Below, piece after piece: positions 8,301-16,657 of a DNA stretch of 44,440 bases. The position numbers and the translations under genes are program-made. A model generated the notes under the pieces. It was given only the letters and a program-made list of their open reading frames with translations, had not been told where the DNA came from and did not search any database. Position 1 is the stretch's first letter, and each line of letters starts with the position of its first letter. Source of the DNA: an uncultured Bacteroidales bacterium (lineage in GTDB: Bacteria; Bacteroidota; Bacteroidia; Bacteroidales; FEN-979); the NCBI GenBank assembly GCA_903916595.1, contig CAIWXI010000048.1:1-44440 (forward strand), in the 5' to 3' direction.

Positions 8301-9058
8301 CTGTACATGCCTCCGCTTGTAGCAGCCAGCATGATCATGGCATTCGCGGGATGTTGCAGCATATTGCCAACTGTTGTGTTTCCCATGCCGGAACTCGATG
8401 GAGCCCAGTTCATCCCGCCGTCAGTGCTCCGGAATATACCCATCCCGGGAGCATCGCCCGCATCCCTGTCGCCTGTGCCGATAAGGATGGTATTTGTATT
8501 TGAATAGTCGACAAGGATGGCCGAAACACCAAGCGTGGGCATGGTGTCGGTTGTAGTGGTCCAATGCTGGCCTGCATCCACGGAATACCAGAAACCGCCC
8601 GAGGGGGCTCCCACGTAGAGCTTGTTCGGATCGGTAGGATGAAATCCAATGGTGTTCAAACGGCCAAGTCCTTCGTAGCCAGCCGGCCCGGGGGATGGGA
8701 TTACGGATGGGCCAAGATTGATCCAGCTGCCTGTCTGTGAATGCTTTGGCGATTTAAACGTATTATAGGCATTGAATGTGGCATCAGGAGCCGGTATTGA
8801 ACCGTCGGGATTGATACGGCTCTGCATCATGTATTCCCAGCGCTTGAATACTTTCCAGCCACAGCCTTTTGTAATTATCCGGTCCTTCCAGTAACTATTG
8901 AACGCTTTTTGAGTACTATAAAAATTTACGTTCGGATCCTGCATCATTTCAATCCAGTAAGGATAGTTTGCAGTATCGTTCCTGACGTTCTGAGATACCG
9001 TTGCGGTTGGCTTCCCGAGTGCAAAAAAGATAAGAATAAGAAGGAATATATTTTTCAT
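5393..9058 (-). CDS. Large secreted Asp-box propeller/PKD protein with T9SS sorting domain
   Basis: The 1221-residue protein starts with a signal peptide (MKNIFLLILIFFALG). Residues of about 100-770 contain repeated Asp-box motifs (SxDxGxxW-like, such as FRSTDGGMNW, YRSTDGGLNW, YKSTTKGTSW), as in sialidase/BNR and sortilin-like beta-propellers. Two PKD-type domains follow (about 775-945, with WDWTLQG and WAWQFTP). Next comes a jelly-roll/MAM-like domain (FMENFSGGF to YLSDITLQG). The last about 80 residues form a type A T9SS sorting domain (IVIYPNPSGG, GVYFIRLTG). I infer export through the T9SS to the cell surface or medium. No catalytic residues were recognised, so hydrolase activity should not be assumed; binding or adhesion is equally possible. 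Confidence 0.85.
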   Translation of the reverse strand: MKNIFLLILIFFALGKPTATVSQNVRNDTANYPYWIEMMQDPNVNFYSTQKAFNSYWKDRIITKGCGWKVFKRWEYMMQSRINPDGSIPAPDATFNAYNTFKSPKHSQTGSWINLGPSVIPSPGPAGYEGLGRLNTIGFHPTDPNKLYVGAPSGGFWYSVDAGQHWTTTTDTMPTLGVSAILVDYSNTNTILIGTGDRDAGDAPGMGIFRSTDGGMNWAPSSSGMGNTTVGNMLQHPANAMIMLAATSGGMYRSTDGGLNWTRSKTGNFKDVKFKPSDPNIVYGASGTDFYRSSDNGISFTRITSGLPSGQRGVIGVSAANSNYVYFLISDGSSGYLGLYRSTDSGLNFTTRSTTPNILDWSCDGSGTGGQAWYDLALAVSPTNAETVYVGGVNVWKSANGGTTWVINSHWYGGCSVPSVHADCHYLAFSPVNGNLYACNDGGLFGTANAGTTWPYYTETMTIGQIYKLGVAQTVKDKVINGFQDNGTYTYTATGWLATGGGDGMECAIDYTNAAYTYYTIYYGDIYRRTNNASEVHVAGNGVNGITESGAWVTPFILSKSYHRRMFAGYKNIWRANNVLPGGSIHFDKISDNLAGSNGSDLAVLENSAADSNILYAARSDSKLFRSDNCLNASPVWTDLSSFLPAAVTATSLAAHPTDPNIVYMTFGTKVYKSTTKGTSWTDITGNLPGVHISSIVYYKNADEGLYVGTDAGVYYKDAFTNGWISFSDGLPANGRITELEIYYDNDSVSQDAINACSYGRGLWGSDLYHAPVTANFSANHTTIPTGCSINFTDLSSGVPTFWDWTLQGATPNSSIQKNPSGITYNSPGVYPVKLKCWNEFSQDSLTMNGYITVSGTLLPAIDFTANRQALCLGDTVQFTDLTQNCPNEWAWQFTPDAVSYVNGTSSSSENPTVVFDNPGPYDVKLSAANSVGQSSVTKTSYIVNGGYNTPFMENFSGGFSQHYWTVVNPEGDMSWDTISVAGAAPGAKAAWMNFYNYTTVNKRDQLISPPFMMPPAPPLVLTFRHAYAQRVPIKDSLIIKISEDCGQTWTRIWAMGPDGTPLTFVTAAPTNNAFVPQSSMDWCGGSYGVACYEIDLQNYVGKSNVKLMFESFNRNGNNLYLSDITLQGEVGIADHTLNLDGIVIYPNPSGGLFTIECKHCTEAQHLTVISGEGIEVFTKNISESKESMKETIDLRNLAKGVYFIRLTGNNSTRVGKLLIN

Positions 9059-9080
9059 GGAAGAGTTAGAGTTTGGATAG

Positions 9081-9088
9081 CAAAGGTA
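9081..9088 (-). promoter_or_regulatory. -7 promoter element of the T9SS Asp-box protein gene
   Basis: The minus strand reads TACCTTTG, a full TAnnTTTG match, 22 bases upstream of the ATG at 9058. It is back-to-back with the ccoI promoter element at 9109-9116. No clear -33 element was seen. Confidence 0.5.
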
Positions 9089-9108
9089 CGAATATTAAGA
9101 GCTTTGTT

Positions 9109-9116
9109 TACTTTTG
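9109..9116 (+). promoter_or_regulatory. -7 promoter element of ccoI, probably leaderless
   Basis: TACTTTTG matches TAnnTTTG and is followed by only four bases before the ATG at 9121. Transcription would normally start about 5-7 bases after this element, so the mRNA would begin at or next to the start codon. This also argues against the longer reading frame opening at 9073. Confidence 0.5.
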
Positions 9117-9120
9117 CCGA

Positions 9121-11538
9121 ATGATTAATAAAGAGGAATTGACGCGTTGTTATCATTGCGGGGAAGACTGCAGATCAAATATTATTCTTTTTGAAGAAAA
9201 GCCTTTCTGCTGCTCAGGATGTGAGATGGTATATGAAATCCTGAGCAGTAACGATTCCTGCGAATACTATAAATTCTCTGATCACCCGGGTTTGAAATAC
9301 AGTTCAGCTGAACTTGGGAAGCGTTACGATTTTCTTGATAATGATGAGATTAAGCGTGAAATTCTTGATTTTTCGGATGACGGTGTGTCGAGAGTGAAAT
9401 TTTTCATCCCGAATGTGCATTGCAGTTCCTGCATCTGGCTGCTTGAAAATCTGCGCAGGCTTCATCCAGGGATAATACAATCAGCCGTGCAGTTTACTAA
9501 AAAAGAAGCCACGTTTATTTTCCGCGATTCTGAAATCAGCCTGAGAGGCCTGGTGGAACTGCTCGCCTCGATAAATTACGCGCCTTATATTTCACTCGAA
9601 TCAGTTGACAAATCTTCAAAACAGAAGGTCAACCGGGGCGTTTATTATCGACTTGGAGTTGCCGGATTCTGTTTCGGGAATATTATGCTTTTCAGTTTCC
9701 CTTCTTATCTGGCTATCGATGATTCTGTAGAACAGTTTATAAGGCAAAACTTCGGGATACTTAATATTATCCTGGGTATCCCTGTAGCATTCTATTCGGG
9801 ATCGGGTTTTTTTATTTCCGCGTACAGGGGACTGAAGAAACGATTCATCAGTATCGATCTGCCTATTGCTATTGGCATATTAGCGCTGTTTTTCAGGAGT
9901 GTGTATGAGATTATGTCTGGTACCGGTTCAGGCTTTATGGATTCCCTTGCCGGCCTGCTTTTTTTTCTTCTGATCGGAAAATGGTACCAGAGTCTCACAT
10001 ACCAGGCACTTTCATTTGAACGGGACTACCGTTCCTATTTTCCTGTGGCCGTCACGCTGATTTCTGAGCAGGGTGAGGAGAGCATACTGCCATTGAAACA
10101 TCTTAAGGCAGGGATGCGGATCCTGGTACGGAATAACGAATTGATCCCGGCCGATGCGATCCTGATCAGGGGTGAAGGAACTATTGACTATAGTTTCGTG
10201 AGCGGAGAATCAAATCCGGTAATAAAAAGCGAAGGACAAAGAATCTATGCCGGGGGGAAACAGATTGGTTCTGCTATTGAGTTGCTGATCGAGAAAGAAG
10301 TTACCCAAAGCAAGCTTACCGAGTTGTGGAACCAAAAGCACGGAAGCGAAGAAAGGCAGAATAACTGGGAATCTCTGATGGATGTGATCAGCAGGTATTT
10401 TACTGCCGTTGTTCTTTTGCTCGCACTTGTTACCGGTATTATATGGTGGTTTACAGATCCCTCCAAAGCTGCACTCGTGGTCACTTCAATACTAATCGTT
10501 GCCTGCCCCTGTGCTCTTGCAATGACCCTGCCTTTCTCTTTTGGCGGCGCTATGAGGGTTTTCGGAAGAAACGGTTTTTATGTAAAGCGAAGTTCGGTGG
10601 TTGAGTCTCTTTCACAGATAAATACAATCGTTCTTGATAAAACAGGCACATTGACCAAAAGTCAGGATTTTGATGCAAATCTCGGTCATCTTGAGCTTGC
10701 TAATGATTCGTACAACCTGATCCGCTCGCTGGCCAGGCATTCCACTCATCCTGTGAGTGTAGCGGTATGCCAGGCGCTTCCGTATGCTACTGCTCTTGCC
10801 GTGACCGGGTTTATTGAACATCCTTCCAAAGGTCTGGAAGGGACTGTCGGGGGGCATCAGATTAAACTGGGTTCAGACGAGTTCGTTCTTGGCCGAAGAA
10901 CTGCTGAGCCTGTTGCAGGAAGCCTATACATCTCTGTCGACGGAAAGCCGGCCGGATATTTTATCCTGAATCATAAATACAGGGAAGGAATGCGTGAAGT
11001 GCTGACTTCACTGGGGAAAAGGTATGAACTTCACCTGCTATCCGGAGATAATGATGCAGAACTTTCTGCATTGCTTCAATTTTTTCCATCAAAGGACCAT
11101 ATGAACTTTGAACAAAGTCCGGCAGACAAGCTCAACTATATTAAAAAACTTAAAGCTGAGGGGAAAAGAGTCATGATGATAGGCGACGGACTTAATGATG
11201 CCGGGGCTTTGACGGAGAGCGACTGTGGAATCTCCATAGCCGACGATGTGTACCATTTTTCTCCTTCCTGCGATGCTATCCTGGAATCCAGACAATTTAT
11301 GAAACTCGCTACGTTTCTTCAATTCAGCAAAACCAGCAGGAGAATTGTAATGATGAGTATCCTGTTTTCTTTTTTTTATAATCTGATCGGATTGAGTTTT
11401 GCCGTAAGCGGAAACTTAACACCTATTGTTTCTGCAATCCTGATGCCACTCAGCTCCGTTTCTGTTATAACGCTCATCACTCTTACTATATACATAGCCT
11501 CGGTTAGAGCAAAACTGAACAAGGAAGATTCAGTCTGA
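9121..11538 (+). CDS. ccoI: Copper-transporting P1B-type ATPase, CcoI/FixI type
   Basis: This 805-residue heavy-metal P-type ATPase has an N-terminal cysteine-rich domain (Cys10, 13, 17, 30, 31, 34) and an HMA-like CSSC at 101-104. It then has membrane helices including the metal-site CPC at 462-464, the phosphorylation motif DKTGT at 506-510, the HP motif in RHSTHPVS, and the GDGLND hinge near the C-terminus. CcoI proteins move Cu(I) across the inner membrane for the CuB centre of cbb3 oxidase, which fits the oxidase genes directly downstream. The start at 9121 is chosen because homology begins at MINKEEL and a -7 element lies just upstream; an upstream ATG at 9073 would add 16 unrelated residues. 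Confidence 0.92.
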   Translation: MINKEELTRCYHCGEDCRSNIILFEEKPFCCSGCEMVYEILSSNDSCEYYKFSDHPGLKYSSAELGKRYDFLDNDEIKREILDFSDDGVSRVKFFIPNVHCSSCIWLLENLRRLHPGIIQSAVQFTKKEATFIFRDSEISLRGLVELLASINYAPYISLESVDKSSKQKVNRGVYYRLGVAGFCFGNIMLFSFPSYLAIDDSVEQFIRQNFGILNIILGIPVAFYSGSGFFISAYRGLKKRFISIDLPIAIGILALFFRSVYEIMSGTGSGFMDSLAGLLFFLLIGKWYQSLTYQALSFERDYRSYFPVAVTLISEQGEESILPLKHLKAGMRILVRNNELIPADAILIRGEGTIDYSFVSGESNPVIKSEGQRIYAGGKQIGSAIELLIEKEVTQSKLTELWNQKHGSEERQNNWESLMDVISRYFTAVVLLLALVTGIIWWFTDPSKAALVVTSILIVACPCALAMTLPFSFGGAMRVFGRNGFYVKRSSVVESLSQINTIVLDKTGTLTKSQDFDANLGHLELANDSYNLIRSLARHSTHPVSVAVCQALPYATALAVTGFIEHPSKGLEGTVGGHQIKLGSDEFVLGRRTAEPVAGSLYISVDGKPAGYFILNHKYREGMREVLTSLGKRYELHLLSGDNDAELSALLQFFPSKDHMNFEQSPADKLNYIKKLKAEGKRVMMIGDGLNDAGALTESDCGISIADDVYHFSPSCDAILESRQFMKLATFLQFSKTSRRIVMMSILFSFFYNLIGLSFAVSGNLTPIVSAILMPLSSVSVITLITLTIYIASVRAKLNKEDSV

Positions 11539-11579
11539 ATATAAATTACTTGTATTTTGAGTATTTTGGTATTGTAATC

Positions 11580-11611
11580 TTGGAATTGAATATCCCATCT
11601 TCTTATATTTG
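11580..11611 (+). promoter_or_regulatory. Promoter of the cbb3 oxidase operon (ccoS onward)
   Basis: TTG at 11580-11582 is separated by 21 bases from TATATTTG at 11604-11611, a good fit to the Bacteroidota TTTG-N19-21-TAnnTTTG promoter. It lies between ccoI and ccoS, 21 bases before the ccoS ATG, so the structural oxidase genes can be transcribed independently of the copper ATPase gene. Confidence 0.6.
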
Positions 11612-11632
11612 CGTCCTAACCCTTTTCCATTC

Positions 11633-11836
11633 ATGAATGTTATTCTTGTGCTGGTTGGTTTCAGTCTGCTGGTCGCCTTGTTAGGGTTGGGCGCTTTTTT
11701 CTGGTCTGTACGGAGCGGGCAGTACGATGATCCCTATGGCTCATCGGTAAGGATGTTATTTGATGATGAAAGGCCCGAACAGGCAGAGGCCGCAAATCCC
11801 GTTGCAAATGAAACTACAAAATCTAACCAATTATAG
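11633..11836 (+). CDS. ccoS: cbb3 oxidase assembly/maturation protein CcoS
   Basis: This 67-residue protein has one N-terminal membrane helix (MNVILVLVGFSLLVALLGLG) followed by FFWSVRSGQYDDPYG, the conserved CcoS stretch. CcoS is needed to insert heme and copper cofactors into the CcoN subunit. I start it at the ATG at 11633; a longer frame from a TTG at 11609 would overlap the promoter element. It is the first gene of the oxidase operon and lies five bases before ccoNO, whereas many proteobacteria place ccoS after ccoI. Confidence 0.9.
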   Translation: MNVILVLVGFSLLVALLGLGAFFWSVRSGQYDDPYGSSVRMLFDDERPEQAEAANPVANETTKSNQL

Positions 11837-11841
11837 ATGCT

Positions 11842-14004
11842 ATGGAAAATCAAACCTTTTATTACGACAACAAAACGGTTAAGTTGTTCGCCTATGCCAC
11901 CCTATTCTGGGGTGTAGTCGGGATGGTAGTTGGCCTGTTGCTGTCTTTACAGTTTATCTGGCCTCAGCTGTCATTTGGAATTCCTTACACAACATTTGGA
12001 CGGATTCGGCCAATTCACACCAACGCTGTGATCTTTGCCTTTGTCGGCAATGGAATGTTCATGGGAATCTATTATTCACTTCAGCGTTTATGTAAAGCAA
12101 GGATGTTCAGTGATATTCTCAGCAAGATCAATTTCTGGGGATGGCAACTTATCATTGTTGCCGCAGCGCTTACCTTTGCTTTCGGTTTTACTACCGGCAA
12201 GGAGTACGCCGAACTGGAATGGCCAATAGACCTCCTGGTTGCCGTGGTCTGGATTGTTTTTGGCTGGAACATGATCGGGACCATCATTAAGCGCCGCACC
12301 AGACATATTTATGTTGCCATATGGTTTTACCTGGCAACGTTTATTACTGTTGCGGTCTTGCATGTAGCCAACAGCATCGAGATCCCAATTACTCTTTTCA
12401 AATCATACATTGTTTATGCAGGCGTTCAGGATGCACTGGTACAATGGTGGTACGGTCACAACGCCGTTGCATTTTTCCTCACTACTCCTTTCCTTGGTCT
12501 GATGTATTACTATCTTCCAAAGGCTGCCAATCGTCCTATCTATTCATACAGGTTGTCGATCGTTCATTTCTGGGCTTTGATCTTCCTGTATATCTGGGCC
12601 GGACCGCATCATCTGATATACTCTGCCCTGCCAAACTGGACACAGTCGCTGGGTGTGGTATTCTCGGTGATGTTAATCGCCCCTTCTTGGGGAGGTATGG
12701 TTAACGGACTGCTCACTTTGCGTGGAGCATGGGATAAAGTGCGTGAGGACCCGGTTTTAAAATTCATGGTTGTTGCAGTGACTGCTTATGGAATGTCAAC
12801 GTTTGAAGGACCGATGATGTCGACCAAAACCGTGAACGCAATATCGCATTTTACCGACTGGACTGTTGGGCATGCACATATTGGCGCTTTAGGATGGAAT
12901 GGTTTTTTGGTGTTTGCTGTCCTTTACTGGCTTATTCCCAGGATATTCCAAACGAACCTCTATTCTAAGAAGTTAGCCAATACGCATTTTTGGATCGGAA
13001 CCCTTGGTATTGTGTTTTATGCGGTTCCTCTGTACTGGGGAGCTATCACTCAGTTCCTGATGTGGAAAGAATTTACTCCCGAAGGTTTTCTGAAATATCC
13101 CAATTTCCTTGAAACCGTGACCCAGCTTAAACCGATGTATGCTGCAAGATCTATTGGCGGGGCTTTATATATTACAGGTATCGTATTGGGCATATACAAT
13201 CTTATCCTGACAATTCGCGGCGGTAACTTCCTGGCCGAAGAAGCTGCATCAGCTCCGGCGCTTGTAGCTGTTTCCGGTAAACGCGCATCAGGCGAAGGCG
13301 CACACCGCTGGCTTGAGCGCAGGCCGATCCAGTTTTCCATCGTTGCTTTGATTGCAATTCTGATAGGTGGGATTATTGAGATCGTACCTCTTTACCTGGT
13401 CAAAACGAACATACCATCCATTGCCAGTGTTAAACCGTATACACCGCTTGAGCTTCAGGGCCGCGACATTTACGTCCGTGAGGGTTGTTATACCTGCCAT
13501 TCGCAACAGGTACGTCCATTCCGTTCCGAAACCGAACGCTACGGTCAGTATGCAAAAGCCGGCGAGTACGTGTATGACCATCCTTTCCAGTGGGGTTCCA
13601 AACGTAACGGACCTGACCTTTCAAGGGAAGGCGTTGTAAGCGGAAAACAGTACAAACCAAATTCATGGCATTACAACCATATGCTGAATCCCCAGAAGCT
13701 CAACGCTCAATCGATCATGCCGGTTTATAAATGGCTTATTGCCGACGATCTCGACATCAGCACAACCCCCAGAAAAATCCGCGTGATGCAGATGCTTGGC
13801 GTACCTTATCCTGCCGGCTTTGACCTCACCGCCAATGATGACCTGATGAGGCAGGCTGAATTGATTTCGGCTGATCTGAAATCCCAGGGAATTGATTGTG
13901 CGCCGAATAAGGAGATCATTGCGATGATTGCTTATTTACAGAGGCTGGGTGTTGATATTCATTCGGCAGGATTGTCTGCTGCGTCTGTTAACCCGGTTAA
14001 ATAA
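11842..14004 (+). CDS. ccoNO: cbb3-type cytochrome c oxidase subunits I and II, fused (CcoNO)
   Basis: The 720-residue protein joins catalytic CcoN (about 1-480) to monoheme CcoO (about 495-720). The CcoN part has about 12-14 membrane helices and ligand-bearing segments such as WWYGHNAVAFFL and the histidine-rich TVGHAHIGALGWNG, which bind heme b, heme b3 and CuB. The CcoO part has its own membrane helix (FSIVALIAILIGGIIEIV) and a CYTCH heme c site at residues 549-553, followed by SQQVRPF. Together they reduce oxygen to water at high affinity and pump protons across the inner membrane. The fusion is common in Bacteroidota, and the intact frame shows it is real here. The gene is flanked by ccoS and ccoQ. 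Confidence 0.96.
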   Translation: MENQTFYYDNKTVKLFAYATLFWGVVGMVVGLLLSLQFIWPQLSFGIPYTTFGRIRPIHTNAVIFAFVGNGMFMGIYYSLQRLCKARMFSDILSKINFWGWQLIIVAAALTFAFGFTTGKEYAELEWPIDLLVAVVWIVFGWNMIGTIIKRRTRHIYVAIWFYLATFITVAVLHVANSIEIPITLFKSYIVYAGVQDALVQWWYGHNAVAFFLTTPFLGLMYYYLPKAANRPIYSYRLSIVHFWALIFLYIWAGPHHLIYSALPNWTQSLGVVFSVMLIAPSWGGMVNGLLTLRGAWDKVREDPVLKFMVVAVTAYGMSTFEGPMMSTKTVNAISHFTDWTVGHAHIGALGWNGFLVFAVLYWLIPRIFQTNLYSKKLANTHFWIGTLGIVFYAVPLYWGAITQFLMWKEFTPEGFLKYPNFLETVTQLKPMYAARSIGGALYITGIVLGIYNLILTIRGGNFLAEEAASAPALVAVSGKRASGEGAHRWLERRPIQFSIVALIAILIGGIIEIVPLYLVKTNIPSIASVKPYTPLELQGRDIYVREGCYTCHSQQVRPFRSETERYGQYAKAGEYVYDHPFQWGSKRNGPDLSREGVVSGKQYKPNSWHYNHMLNPQKLNAQSIMPVYKWLIADDLDISTTPRKIRVMQMLGVPYPAGFDLTANDDLMRQAELISADLKSQGIDCAPNKEIIAMIAYLQRLGVDIHSAGLSAASVNPVK

Positions 14005-14015
14005 ACAGAAAATCT

Positions 14016-14198
14016 ATGTTTAACCAGGTTTTTCAGTCGGTCAGCGGCATCAACAATTACGGACTGGTATCCACGATCATATTTCTGGTCTTCTTTACGG
14101 TGGTGGTTTTACATGCCTTCTCGATAAAGAAGCAGGACTTGTCGGAGTTCAGCCGTTTGCCTTTTGAGGATGAAACGAAAGATTCAAATGAAGTTTAA
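14016..14198 (+). CDS. ccoQ: CcoQ-like small subunit of cbb3 oxidase
   Basis: This 60-residue protein has a single membrane helix (about residues 16-34, VSTIIFLVFFTVVVLHAF) followed by a charged tail with DLSEFSRLPFEDE. Size, topology and position between ccoNO and ccoP match CcoQ/FixQ, which stabilises the assembled oxidase. Sequence conservation in this family is low, so the call rests mainly on context. It begins 11 bases after the ccoNO stop. Confidence 0.8.
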   Translation: MFNQVFQSVSGINNYGLVSTIIFLVFFTVVVLHAFSIKKQDLSEFSRLPFEDETKDSNEV

Positions 14199-14215
14199 GA
14201 TTTAAAAACAATACC

Positions 14216-14803
14216 ATGGAAATCAATGATAAAAATCCAGTTGAAAAAGATGAACTGACCGGAGATAAACTGTTATCAGGGCATGAATATGACAACATCA
14301 GGGAGCTGGACAACCGTCTTCCAAAATGGTGGGTGTGGCTGTTTATCATCACCATTATTTATGCGGTGATTTATTTGTTTGTCTTTGATGTGATTAAGAT
14401 CGCACCGCACCAGGAAACTGAGTATACCAACGAAATGGCTGCCGCCGGTTCTGCTGCACCTTCGCCCCAGGCAATGGTTTTCGATACCACGATGATGCCT
14501 TTGGCCGACCAGGCTGCTCTGGATGCCGGCAAAGCAATTTGGGATAAGAACTGCATTGTTTGCCACAAGGCTCTTGGACAAGGATTAGTTGGGCCGAATC
14601 TAACCGATAATTTTGCGATCCACGGCTGCAGGTATTTTGACCTGTTAACTGTCATTGCCAACGGCGTGCCGGAAAAAGGAATGATATCGTGGAAAACACA
14701 GCTTACTAAAGATCAGATTCTTCAGGTGACCAGCTTTACAATGACACTTAAAGGTACAAATCCTCCAGATCCGAAGGCACCCCAGGGTGATCCTTGCAAG
14801 TGA
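14216..14803 (+). CDS. ccoP: cbb3 oxidase subunit III, monoheme CcoP
   Basis: This 195-residue protein starts with the CcoP N-terminal domain: an acidic segment, then LDNRLPKWWVWLFIITIIY leading into one membrane helix at about 39-60. After a linker it has a single cytochrome c domain with CIVCH at 113-117 and a probable axial methionine in KGMISW. CcoP passes electrons from soluble or membrane-anchored cytochrome c to CcoO. Proteobacterial CcoP usually has about 300 residues and two hemes; this one has one. The end overlaps the preferred ccoG start region by one codon or less, consistent with a single transcript. Confidence 0.93.
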   Translation: MEINDKNPVEKDELTGDKLLSGHEYDNIRELDNRLPKWWVWLFIITIIYAVIYLFVFDVIKIAPHQETEYTNEMAAAGSAAPSPQAMVFDTTMMPLADQAALDAGKAIWDKNCIVCHKALGQGLVGPNLTDNFAIHGCRYFDLLTVIANGVPEKGMISWKTQLTKDQILQVTSFTMTLKGTNPPDPKAPQGDPCK

Positions 14804-14804
14804 A

Positions 14805-16217
14805 ATGAAAACTGAAAATACTCAGCCAAGCTTTCGCGACCGCTTATACACTATCGACGAAAGCGGCAAGCGCCTTTGGGTTTTTGCAAAGAAACCCAAA
14901 GGTCCTTTAACTACCTGGAGGACTGTGGCAGGTATCGTTCTGCTTGTATTCTTTTTTGCCGCCCCTTTCATAAAAGTCCACGGAGAGCAATTCCTCCTGT
15001 TTGACTTTCTGAACAGGAAATTCGTGATTTTCGGCATTCAGTTCTGGCCTCAGGATTTCAATTTGTTCTTCATCGCGATGATTGCGATGATCGTATTTAT
15101 CATTCTTTTCACCGCTACTTACGGAAGGATATGGTGCGGATGGGCTTGTCCGCAAACAGTCTTCATGGAGATTATTTTCCGGAGGGTAGAGTACTGGATC
15201 GAAGGCGACGTCCGTAAGCAGAAGGAACTGGATGCAATGCCGTGGAACGGGACCAGGATCTTTAAAAAGACATTAAAACAGATTGTGTTTTATCTGATTT
15301 CCTTTATTATCGGAAACCTTTTTCTTGTGTACCTTATCGGATCGGATGCCTGGTTTAGACTGATCACCGACAAACCCGCCGGTCACATTGTGGGATTAAT
15401 TATAATGCTTGTGTTTTCATTTGTCTTTTATTTTATTTTCTCATGGTTCCGCGAACAGGTATGCACTATTGTTTGTCCATACGGCCGTTTGCAAGGCGTG
15501 TTGCTTGATCCTGCCACTGTCGTCATTTCATACGATTACAAAAGAGGAGAGGAAAGGGGATTACTCAGAAAATCTGAAAACAGGAAGGAAACAGAAAAAG
15601 GAGATTGTATCGACTGCAGGCAGTGCGTTAATGTATGCCCTACCGGGATTGATATAAGAAATGGTACCCAGCTGGAGTGTATAAACTGTGCATGCTGTAT
15701 CGATGCCTGCAATGAAATGATGAAAAATGTCGGGTTCCGGCCGGGTCTGATCTGTTATTCATCAGAAAAGATGATTGCAGAAGGAAAGCCCTGGAAATTT
15801 ACTTTACGTTCGGCTGCCTACACACTGGTGTTGGCTGCCCTGCTTGCAGCTTTCAGTTTCTTTCTGATAGGCAGAAACCCCGTGGAAGCAACGGTGATGC
15901 GTTCACCCGGCACTCTGTTTCAGGATATGGGCAATGGTAAGATCGCCAACTTATACGACATCAAGGTCGTTAACAAGACCAGTAATGATTTTCCTGTAGA
16001 GATCAGGGTTCTTTCACAAAAGGGTGAAGTGAAGATCATCGGCAGGGATCCCCTCATCAGAAAGCAAACAGTAGGGGAGGCAGTGTTTTTCATTATCCTC
16101 GACAGCAAAGATATTCCTGAGGGAAAGATGGAATTAAAGGTCGGTATTTTCAGCGGGGGCAAGTTGCTGGATGAGACCAGGGCAACATTTTTTGGACCTG
16201 AAAAACAGAGACGATGA
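14805..16217 (+). CDS. ccoG: cbb3 oxidase accessory iron-sulfur protein CcoG (RdxA/FixG)
   Basis: The 470-residue protein has several membrane helices, a WGWACPQTVFME motif after the second helix, and a cytoplasmic ferredoxin domain with CIDCRQCVNVCP and CINCACCIDAC (around residues 267-304). Its C-terminus is a periplasmic Ig-like FixG domain. CcoG has been described as a cupric reductase assisting copper delivery for cbb3 biogenesis. The ATG at 14805 overlaps the ccoP stop (TGAAATG). A GTG at 14787 would add six residues inside ccoP and is less likely. Confidence 0.94.
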   Translation: MKTENTQPSFRDRLYTIDESGKRLWVFAKKPKGPLTTWRTVAGIVLLVFFFAAPFIKVHGEQFLLFDFLNRKFVIFGIQFWPQDFNLFFIAMIAMIVFIILFTATYGRIWCGWACPQTVFMEIIFRRVEYWIEGDVRKQKELDAMPWNGTRIFKKTLKQIVFYLISFIIGNLFLVYLIGSDAWFRLITDKPAGHIVGLIIMLVFSFVFYFIFSWFREQVCTIVCPYGRLQGVLLDPATVVISYDYKRGEERGLLRKSENRKETEKGDCIDCRQCVNVCPTGIDIRNGTQLECINCACCIDACNEMMKNVGFRPGLICYSSEKMIAEGKPWKFTLRSAAYTLVLAALLAAFSFFLIGRNPVEATVMRSPGTLFQDMGNGKIANLYDIKVVNKTSNDFPVEIRVLSQKGEVKIIGRDPLIRKQTVGEAVFFIILDSKDIPEGKMELKVGIFSGGKLLDETRATFFGPEKQRR

Positions 16218-16657
16218 AATTTAACTGGGGTACAGGAATTTTTCTTGTTATTGTGATTTTTATGGCGGCCTGTGCAGCGTTTTTTATTTTTGCAAACCGT
16301 CAGGATAATACTCTCGTCGAAAGCGATTATTATGCCAAAGGCCTCAAATATGAAGAAGTGTTGCAAAAAATACGAAATGTCGAAACACTGCATGAAGTCC
16401 CTGTCATTCAGCTTGGTAAGGAATCGCTTACGATAAAATACCCAATTGATCTTAAAGGAAAGACGATTAACGGTATGGTATACTTGTACCGGCCGTCAGA
16501 CAAAACACTGGATCAGTTTATTCCTCTGGCTTTTGATACGCTGATGATGCAGCAAATCCCTTCAGTAGTGCTCCGCAAGGGCAAATATGTTATTAAACTC
16601 GACTGGACCATGAACGGCAAATCCTACTATTTCGAAAAAGACATATTTTTTGAGTGA
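16214..16657 (+). CDS. ccoH: FixH/CcoH-like cbb3 oxidase assembly protein
   Basis: This 147-residue protein has one N-terminal membrane helix (about 5-27) followed by SDYYAKGLKYEE, a FixH-family segment, and a periplasmic beta-rich domain. CcoH associates with the oxidase and is needed for its assembly. The ATG overlaps the ccoG stop by four bases (ATGA) and its own stop overlaps the next start, so ccoG, ccoH and the following gene are probably translationally coupled. Confidence 0.9.
   Translation: MKFNWGTGIFLVIVIFMAACAAFFIFANRQDNTLVESDYYAKGLKYEEVLQKIRNVETLHEVPVIQLGKESLTIKYPIDLKGKTINGMVYLYRPSDKTLDQFIPLAFDTLMMQQIPSVVLRKGKYVIKLDWTMNGKSYYFEKDIFFE

Noticed and set aside
9073-9120. Upstream ATG for ccoI at 9073
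   Set aside because: It would add 16 unrelated residues, and the ccoI -7 element at 9109-9116 lies within this stretch.
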